NCBI GenBank assembly: GCA_943355155.1
Contig: CALREJ010000001.1
Location: 66,785 to 112,475, forward strand
Length of the DNA stretch: 45,691 nucleotides
Source: Candidatus Peribacteria bacterium
Lineage (GTDB): Bacteria > Patescibacteriota > Gracilibacteria > Peribacterales > Peribacteraceae
Reading direction: 5' to 3'
Part shown: positions 39,314 to 45,691 of the stretch, one piece after another
Layout: every line of letters starts with the position of its first letter
How positions within the stretch are numbered: the first letter of the stretch is position 1
Notes under the pieces: model-generated
What the model saw: the letters and a program-made list of their open reading frames with translations, nothing else
Told to the model about the DNA's origin: nothing
Databases searched by the model: none
Position numbers and translations under genes: made by a program

Positions 39314-40219
39314 ATGCACAGCAGATTTTTTTCGCGTCATTTCATCGTTCTTTCCATTGGCATATTTTTTGTGATGAGCGCAGGAGCACAGAGTGCGTTT
39401 GCTGCCGGTACATCTGCATGCCCCGAAAATCTTGATGCAACGGCTACGTCCGTCGTTGGGGACACGTGCTTCGCGTACTACGAGGCGCAGCAAAACTGGT
39501 ACAATGCAAAGACCCTGTGCGACATTCACCGTGGACATCTTGTCGTCGTTCGCAACGAAAAAACGAATGCGGCCGTTCAGTCATTGATCACAGGGGATGT
39601 CTGGCTCGGAGCCAGTGATGAGAGCGCAAACATCAGTCTAGCAAGTGAGGGGAATTTTTTCTGGCTATCAGACGCAACGCCGTTCTGGAAGGGTGTGCAG
39701 AAGGGATCATCAGTACGGCGTGCGTATGCGAACTGGAATACCAATGAGCCCAATAATTTTGGAGGCAACAAAAATTGCGTCACCATTCATGCAGCGGATG
39801 GCAGATGGAACACCTCAGCGTGCAGTGCAAAGTACGGATATGTCTGCCAAATTGCAGCAACGAAAATGTCCGGTAGGCTCGAGAAAAATCCCGATCCGCA
39901 AGCGCCGAGAACATCGACCCGACAAAAACGAATGGAGCGTTTGGCAGTTGCCCGCACCAATACGTCTGATGTTGCTTCATCTTCCTCTACTTCCTCTGCA
40001 TCCTCCTCGCTCGCACCAACCCTCACTCCCGATCAACGCATGGTCGCGACACTGCACCTGAAACTGCATCTCGATTCACAGATTGATTCCAAAGTGCTCG
40101 TGATGCTGAGTCAAGGACAAGTCCTCACATTGCTCGGCATCGCACACGGTGACTGGGCGCATGTTCAATTACCAGATGGCACCGTGGGATACGTGTGGCG
40201 CAAACATTTGTCGAAGTGA
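39314..40219 (+). CDS. Exported C-type lectin-like domain protein with C-terminal SH3 domain
   Basis: Signal peptide; CTLD hallmarks: NWYNAKTLCDIHRGHLVVV, DVWLGASDE, WNTNEPNNFGGNKNCVTI, GRWNTSACSAKYGYVCQ. SH3-like tail DGTVGYVWRKHLSK. Confidence 0.85.
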   Translation: MHSRFFSRHFIVLSIGIFFVMSAGAQSAFAAGTSACPENLDATATSVVGDTCFAYYEAQQNWYNAKTLCDIHRGHLVVVRNEKTNAAVQSLITGDVWLGASDESANISLASEGNFFWLSDATPFWKGVQKGSSVRRAYANWNTNEPNNFGGNKNCVTIHAADGRWNTSACSAKYGYVCQIAATKMSGRLEKNPDPQAPRTSTRQKRMERLAVARTNTSDVASSSSTSSASSSLAPTLTPDQRMVATLHLKLHLDSQIDSKVLVMLSQGQVLTLLGIAHGDWAHVQLPDGTVGYVWRKHLSK

Positions 40220-40289
40220 TTGTTGTCAGATTTTAACTCACAGGCTCATTTTTTGACATCGTTACTCATTTCCTGCATGATTCCCTCCA

Positions 40290-41324
40290 ATGGGTAAAGA
40301 GATGTTTGAGGCCATTCCTCCATCTGAGACTACACAGCCTCGACCCGTCACTGACCGCGGACATCTGGGGCGGATTTCAAGAAGTTTTCGTGCGATGGTT
40401 GCAGCGCTCGTACTCAGTAGCGCACTTCCGATGCCTGCAAGAACGGAAAATGAAGTTCCCAGTGCGCCTTCTTCAGTTATAACAATGGAAGACGATGCGT
40501 CTTCTGATATGGATATGCAAGCGGATGCAGATGAGGAAGAAGACGATTCTCCCGCAACTGTTACCGCCGAGGACGAAGTGCCATCAACTATTACTCCTCA
40601 AGGCAAATTGTTTATTGCAGGAGGCGGAGTATTGTCTCCTAAACTTCGCAAAGAATTTATAAAATTGGGTGGTGGGAAAAAAGCACGTGTCGTGATTATT
40701 CCTACAGCAAACGATCATGCGGATGATCTCACATTGCGTCATACATTTGTTTGGGAAGAATTTAATGACAACGTTGAGAAAGTTGATTTTTTTCACACAA
40801 GAGATCGTGATGTAGCCAATGATGAAACAGAGACGGCCATATTAGATGATGCAACAGCGGTATGGTTTCCTGGTGGGAAGCAGCTAGATTTAGCAGCTGC
40901 ATATGTAAAAACGCGTACACTGGAAAAAATCGCAGCTGTGCTGCAGCGTGGAGGTGTGGTGGGTGGAACATCTGCCGGAGCAGCCGTCGTGAGTGGGGTC
41001 ATGATCGGGGGCAGTTATGATCATGATCCAGATCAGCCGATTATAAGTGAAGGTTTTAATTTTTTGCCTAGGATCGTTGTGGATCAACATTTTCTAATAA
41101 GAGAACGTCAGCGACGATTAGAAAACGCAATCAATGAACATCCTGATCATTTTGGTTTGGGTATCGACGAAGGTACGGCAATAATTATTACCGGCAATGA
41201 AGCAGTAGTGATGGGAAAGTCCACCGTTACGATTGTGCAGAGTGACGGGGGGGTCATCGTTTTGGGGAATAATCGAAGGGTAAAACTTTCGGACTATAGG
41301 CCACAAGTAATACTTGCTCCGTAG
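40290..41324 (+). CDS. Exported cyanophycinase-like (S51) protein
   Basis: LFIAGGGVL, VVIIPTAN, AVWFPGGKQLDL, GGVVGGTSAGAAVVSGVMI, DQHFLIRERQRRL. Confidence 0.85.
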   Translation: MGKEMFEAIPPSETTQPRPVTDRGHLGRISRSFRAMVAALVLSSALPMPARTENEVPSAPSSVITMEDDASSDMDMQADADEEEDDSPATVTAEDEVPSTITPQGKLFIAGGGVLSPKLRKEFIKLGGGKKARVVIIPTANDHADDLTLRHTFVWEEFNDNVEKVDFFHTRDRDVANDETETAILDDATAVWFPGGKQLDLAAAYVKTRTLEKIAAVLQRGGVVGGTSAGAAVVSGVMIGGSYDHDPDQPIISEGFNFLPRIVVDQHFLIRERQRRLENAINEHPDHFGLGIDEGTAIIITGNEAVVMGKSTVTIVQSDGGVIVLGNNRRVKLSDYRPQVILAP

Positions 41325-41340
41325 TGCGCGGTAAGACTCA

Positions 41341-41760
41341 TCACATCCCCGCAACAATCGCCCCCATCACCGCCATCACCACAAACGAACATCCACACTC
41401 AAATAACCACAGTGCAACTTTTCGTTTCATCCAGATCACTTCAATCGATGAAGACGTGACAAGGAAGCCGATCCACACAAGCAGTCCACACGCCACTCCG
41501 CCCCACACGCCCATTCCTTGCAATGCGGGAGATGTGGAAGCCAGTGCGTAGACAATGGAGAGTCCGAGAGCAGTCACAAGATTGGAAACTAAATTCCAGA
41601 TCATCTGTGGAACCATGTCGGCAAATTTTTCTTTACCGGTCGGGTGAATGTCCGCTAGCTTCATCCACAGCTTGCCGCTCACAGGTCCGTGAAAGAGAAA
41701 TCCGAGAACGAATGATGCGAGTGCGGCAACGATGACTGCGAGGAAATTAATGTGAAGCAT
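41341..41760 (-). CDS. DUF1761-like membrane protein
   Basis: INFLAVIVAALASFVLGFLFHGPVSGKLWMKL start; four TM segments. Confidence 0.65.
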   Translation of the reverse strand: MLHINFLAVIVAALASFVLGFLFHGPVSGKLWMKLADIHPTGKEKFADMVPQMIWNLVSNLVTALGLSIVYALASTSPALQGMGVWGGVACGLLVWIGFLVTSSSIEVIWMKRKVALWLFECGCSFVVMAVMGAIVAGM

Positions 41761-41792
41761 GGGAAGGTGGGAAGGAATTGATGAGATCAATT

Positions 41793-42482
41793 CTAGTGGG
41801 TTTCGTGGGTGAGTCCACTGATTGCCGTAACAGCCTTCACATTGAACCCTTTCACGATCAACCAAATGCCGAGTGAAAATTCAAACAGTGCGACGAGGAT
41901 GGCAGACAGTCCCGCCAATGTGTCACGTTGTCCGAGCAGTCCAAAGAGGACTGCGAAGTAGCCGGCGAGGAGAAGAGGACCTCCGACGATGCCAATGAGT
42001 GACAACCCTCTCGGCACGAGCCGCGATGTGTAGAGCAGGTATCCCAGTAACAGATCGCAAATAGCGGGCATGAAACTTTGTCCGAGGAGAAAGATCCGGT
42101 CATAGAGAATCGCGAGTACATGACTGGATGCAAGTGCATCTGTTCCGGCTCCGGTTTGCCGCAGTGTCACGATCGACAGGAGGAACGCCACGCCCACAAA
42201 AATCGTCCCCGATTCCAACACGCGAGCCGCCACCAACCCCAATGCAAGACTTTCGTTTTGTTTCTTGAGCATCGGGTAGAGCACAACGGCAGTGCCGATG
42301 CCGGTGAGTGCGACGACGATCTCTAATATTCCGCCGATGATCGCGGATGTGTCCGGACCCGCACCTAGGATGTAGCTCGCACTCTTCACCGGTCCGTAGA
42401 TGACAAGTGTTGGGATCGAGACAAATGTGAGCAGATACAAAATGCCCGCAGTGAGTGACAGTTTTCTGTGAGAGGAGATCAT
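41793..42482 (-). CDS. DUF4386-like membrane protein
   Basis: Six or so TM segments; RVLESGTIFVGV, LASSHVLAILYDRIFLLGQSFMPAI pattern. Confidence 0.65.
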   Translation of the reverse strand: MISSHRKLSLTAGILYLLTFVSIPTLVIYGPVKSASYILGAGPDTSAIIGGILEIVVALTGIGTAVVLYPMLKKQNESLALGLVAARVLESGTIFVGVAFLLSIVTLRQTGAGTDALASSHVLAILYDRIFLLGQSFMPAICDLLLGYLLYTSRLVPRGLSLIGIVGGPLLLAGYFAVLFGLLGQRDTLAGLSAILVALFEFSLGIWLIVKGFNVKAVTAISGLTHETH

Positions 42483-42623
42483 GAAGTCACCATACGGTGT
42501 CTCATTGCGAATAGATAGCTGCAAGAGATGTGTGCGTGGATGGAGGGGTGGGTGGGGATTTTGTGATACAAGAAACAGTCGATCTTACTTAAAAAATGCC
42601 TTCGTAAAGTGACTCCTTTAGTA

Positions 42624-43604
42624 TTAAGAATGTGAAGCTAAAGGTTGTTCTTGCACCTCATCTATAGGAAAAGTTCCTTTTAAAGTTTTGAATGAAACTT
42701 CATCATTCGAATCACGACAATTAATTGCAATTAGCTGCACTGTGTCTTTTACTTCTTTTCCATTTACCCGATATTTTGCGCACAATTTCGAAAGATCACC
42801 AACTTGCAGTGAAATGCCCCCTGTGCCTTCAAAATGAATATTCATTCCAAAAACTTCATGTGGCAAACGATAGAAGGTTGATTTATTGCCATTACTAATG
42901 TGAATACTGAAGCCAAAAAGCCCTTGCTGTTCATTGGTAAGCAATTCAATTACTTCATGATGACGTGGATTTAAATGATATTTTTTCATAAGAGCACGCG
43001 CAGAGTGAGCAAAGGAATCCAGAACATCAAAAAAGATCGAATAGAATGTGATGCCCCGATCAAGAAGTGATTGTACTTCATTTAGTTTGCGTACAGTAAT
43101 TCCAAGATCAGTAATACGGAATTCATCTTCTGTAATGCAATAGTCTGAATGAGAGAAGGAATTTCGAATTTGATTATCAAAAATCTCATCAAAAATTTGT
43201 GGAAGCTCTGTTTCTCCAATCTCACTACAAATATCTTTAATAGCTCGAATCTTTTGATGGGGATAAATTTCTTTAGTAAATGGCCTTATGTGGTATGGCT
43301 TCCCTTGCATGCAATTAAGTAAATTGAAAATGATATGATAGGGCGCCGACAATTCGATAGCATGACAATAAGTTAATAGGTCCATGCGCAAAGCGAGCTT
43401 GGGCTCTTTTTCAGCATCAATACTTTCTCGAATTCGCGAAAAGTCTCCAAGAGCCTCTCTTATTTCAACTGTGGTATCAAAGTGGCCGAGTGCAATCCCA
43501 TCCAATCTCAAGAGAGCATAGACGCAATTCAAGAACCCCTTTTCAGTAGCTGCATTCAAAAGGCGTACAAGACATTTGCGATATTTTTCACTTTGTTCGT
43601 GCAT
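42624..43604 (-). CDS. Hypothetical protein with possible HEPN-type RX4H motif
   Basis: NQIRNSFSHSDYCI (RNSFSH). Confidence 0.5.
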   Translation of the reverse strand: MHEQSEKYRKCLVRLLNAATEKGFLNCVYALLRLDGIALGHFDTTVEIREALGDFSRIRESIDAEKEPKLALRMDLLTYCHAIELSAPYHIIFNLLNCMQGKPYHIRPFTKEIYPHQKIRAIKDICSEIGETELPQIFDEIFDNQIRNSFSHSDYCITEDEFRITDLGITVRKLNEVQSLLDRGITFYSIFFDVLDSFAHSARALMKKYHLNPRHHEVIELLTNEQQGLFGFSIHISNGNKSTFYRLPHEVFGMNIHFEGTGGISLQVGDLSKLCAKYRVNGKEVKDTVQLIAINCRDSNDEVSFKTLKGTFPIDEVQEQPLASHS

Positions 43605-43773
43605 GTTGTCAGAATATACCTATTTCAAATTTTTAGAATTTGATCCACTCCTCTGACTGGTTGATTTCAGAACAAACTTTTCTCGCCCCCTCATCCCTTC
43701 GGCGCCTGCTGAATGTGAATCGCATTGCCACACGCGTCGTCGAAGCGGGCGATGATCAAATCCTTCATCTTTT

Positions 43774-45075
43774 TTATTTTTCAAACGTAGCAGCATTCGT
43801 TCCTGCGATATACCCCGTCGTCCAGCAAATCTGGAGGCTAAACCCACCCGAAGGACGATCGAAATCGAGCATGTCTCCCGCAAGATATAAATTGTTGTAG
43901 AGCTTTGATCGCATGGTTTTGAATTCGATTTCTTTCAGTGTCACGCCGCCGCCCGTCACCACTGCTTTGTCTGTGCCGAGTAATCCCTTCACTGCGAGTG
44001 GCACATTTTTCAGGATCTGCACAAATTTTTTCCGATCGTCACGTGTCAGGCGATAGAGCGGAGTGGCAGGATCGATCTTGGCTTGTATCAGCAATTCCTG
44101 CGCGAGCCGCGGCTGAACGACATCACCAATATTATTTTTTAGTAATTTATTTTTCCCTTTTTCAAATTGCTCCAGAAGCATCGCATCCAGTGCTGCGTGA
44201 TCGATTTTTGGAAAGAGATCAATGCTCAGAGTGACCTCGCCATTTTTTAGTAGTTCCCCGACGCGCTTACTCATATTCAGCACCAACGGTCCGCTCACTC
44301 CCACGTGCGTGAAGAGCATTTTGCCGATGGCGGATTCATGACGCGTTGTGCCCTGCACGATTGTGAGTCGCACATTTTTCAGACTGATTCCTGATGTGCG
44401 TTCGACCCAACGATTTTTTATCGCAATCGGAACGAGAGCGGGGTCAGACTCGATCACCGTGTGTCCGAGCTTCTTCATCCATAGAAATCCGTCGCCGGTG
44501 GAACCTGTCTCGGGATGCGACTTTCCTCCGGTGGCCACCACGTAATTTTTGGCTACAATCAGACCTCCATCATGAATAATTTTTGTGATCATGCTTCCGT
44601 CAGATTCAATTGATAGAACCTGCGTATTGCTCAGGATCTCCACGCCGTGTTCCGCCATATATTCCATCAATGTTGTTCGCACATCTTCCGCGCGTTCGGA
44701 TTTGGGGAATGCACGATGTTCGGCTTCAATTTTCAACTTCAGTCCGCGTGATTCAAAAAAATCCCACGTTGCCTGTGCATCGAGTTGTGAAAATGCGGAG
44801 AAGAGGGACTTTCCTTTTTTGCCATATTTCTCGACGAGCAAGTGCGTATCAAATTCCGCATGTAAAATATTGCATCGTCCGCCGCCCGTGATGATCAATT
44901 TGTTCCCAAGCGTTTGATTTTTTTCCACAAGCGCGACCTTCGCGCCGAGTTCTGCCGCTCGTCCCGCAGCCATCATGCCCGCAGGTCCTCCGCCGATGAC
45001 GACAACGTCGTAGAATTGAGTTTCGATACAAAGAGGGGAAGATGCTTCAGAGTAACAGAAAAGGGACTGCGACAA
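43774..45075 (-). CDS. BaiN/HI0933-family flavoprotein
   Basis: YDVVVIGGGPAGMMAAGRAAELG, KLIITGGGRCNI, ATGGKSHPETGSTGDG, DRPSGGFSLQICWTTGYIAG. Confidence 0.92.
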   Translation of the reverse strand: MSQSLFCYSEASSPLCIETQFYDVVVIGGGPAGMMAAGRAAELGAKVALVEKNQTLGNKLIITGGGRCNILHAEFDTHLLVEKYGKKGKSLFSAFSQLDAQATWDFFESRGLKLKIEAEHRAFPKSERAEDVRTTLMEYMAEHGVEILSNTQVLSIESDGSMITKIIHDGGLIVAKNYVVATGGKSHPETGSTGDGFLWMKKLGHTVIESDPALVPIAIKNRWVERTSGISLKNVRLTIVQGTTRHESAIGKMLFTHVGVSGPLVLNMSKRVGELLKNGEVTLSIDLFPKIDHAALDAMLLEQFEKGKNKLLKNNIGDVVQPRLAQELLIQAKIDPATPLYRLTRDDRKKFVQILKNVPLAVKGLLGTDKAVVTGGGVTLKEIEFKTMRSKLYNNLYLAGDMLDFDRPSGGFSLQICWTTGYIAGTNAATFEK

Positions 45076-45130
45076 AGCGGAACAAGAGAGTGGCGTCGAT
45101 CTTATTTAGTCTTGATGTAACGGCAGGCAC

Positions 45131-45162
45131 AAAAAAGCAGCACTGGAATCGTGCTGCTTTTT
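45131..45162. terminator. Bidirectional-looking terminator
   Basis: AAAAAAGCAGCAC-TGGAATC-GTGCTGCTTTTT. Confidence 0.85.
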
Positions 45163-45173
45163 GCAGTATGAAT

Positions 45174-45527
45174 TTAAGCTTCACCATGACCACCGGTCAT
45201 TCTTATTTCGATTTCTCTCTTGATGTCTTTTACATTTTTACCAATTGCCATAGCAACCTCAATCAGAGTTTCTTCAGAAGCATCGGATTGAGCAAAGCCT
45301 TCAATGGTACTTTTTGCCAGTTCCTCCACATACGCTTGAGGATTTTTCATGGGAAGACCAGTCGGCCCGTTTTGTTTATAGTCAAATCCCTTAGCTAAAG
45401 CTAGCGTGATTGCTGATTTAAAGGGGCCATATGTAAGCATCTTTGGATCTACAAAATCCATCAATTCTTCCATGGTGTATTTTCTGTATTCAAATTCCTG
45501 CGGTCCTTCAGATGGTTTGTGTGTCAT
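45174..45527 (-). CDS. Hypothetical protein
   Basis: ORF followed by a terminator; start taken at MTHKPSEG. Confidence 0.55.
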   Translation of the reverse strand: MTHKPSEGPQEFEYRKYTMEELMDFVDPKMLTYGPFKSAITLALAKGFDYKQNGPTGLPMKNPQAYVEELAKSTIEGFAQSDASEETLIEVAMAIGKNVKDIKREIEIRMTGGHGEA

Positions 45528-45597
45528 ATAAGAATTGGTAGTCCTCCGCTGAACTTTGAAGTGCACCACTTGGGGTGAGGTATTACCCTCACTCCCT

Positions 45598-45691
45598 ATG
45601 GCATATCAGCAACTCTCAGAGGCAGAACAGTTACAGCTCAGTATTCTTCTCAAGAAGAACTTCTCCTTGCGAGACATTGCCGAAGCAATGT
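45598..45691 (+). mobile_element. N-terminus of IS30-family transposase, truncated by the window edge
   Basis: Translated by hand: MAYQQLSEAEQLQLSILLKKNFSLRDIAEAM, matching the IS30 N-terminal HTH pattern. Confidence 0.75.

Noticed and set aside
1-45691. tRNA, rRNA or CRISPR arrays
   Set aside because: No TPsiC-like GGTTCGAATCC arms, rRNA-like sequence or regularly spaced repeats were recognised by eye; tRNAscan/Infernal would be decisive.

Overview
The window is a gene-dense bacterial chromosomal segment. Gene content and divergent families suggest a Patescibacteria/CPR (Peregrinibacteria-like) genome, but this is inference from memory and not computed. It encodes mostly envelope and surface proteins plus small regulatory modules. 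Recognisable genes include: a PEP-CTERM-tailed exported protein; a phytoene-dehydrogenase-like oxidoreductase; a metallophosphoesterase; a GLUG-repeat protein; a Cys-rich zinc-ribbon protein; a NodB deacetylase; a nitroreductase; an alpha-2-macroglobulin/PbpC pair; a lipoprotein MsrB overlapping a DsbB-like gene; a 1408-aa VCBS/Ig/SLH/SH3 surface protein; an acid-free cationic amphipathic protein; an OmpR-type two-component system; a DinD fragment with a BRO-like gene; a copper cluster (HMA-SafE-cupredoxin, CopZ-like, CopA); SLH proteins; a RelE-like toxin-antitoxin pair; TyrA with an ACT domain; a C-type lectin with an SH3 domain; a cyanophycinase-like protein; a BaiN-like flavoprotein; and the start of an IS30-type transposase at the right edge. 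The most notable non-coding signals are a candidate tyrosine attenuator upstream of tyrA (YY-containing leader ORF, antiterminator and terminator), a diverged ~115-bp direct repeat that carries a conserved promoter at the PEP-CTERM gene, and several -10 boxes abutting start codons (candidate leaderless mRNAs). No rRNA, tRNA or CRISPR array was recognised.
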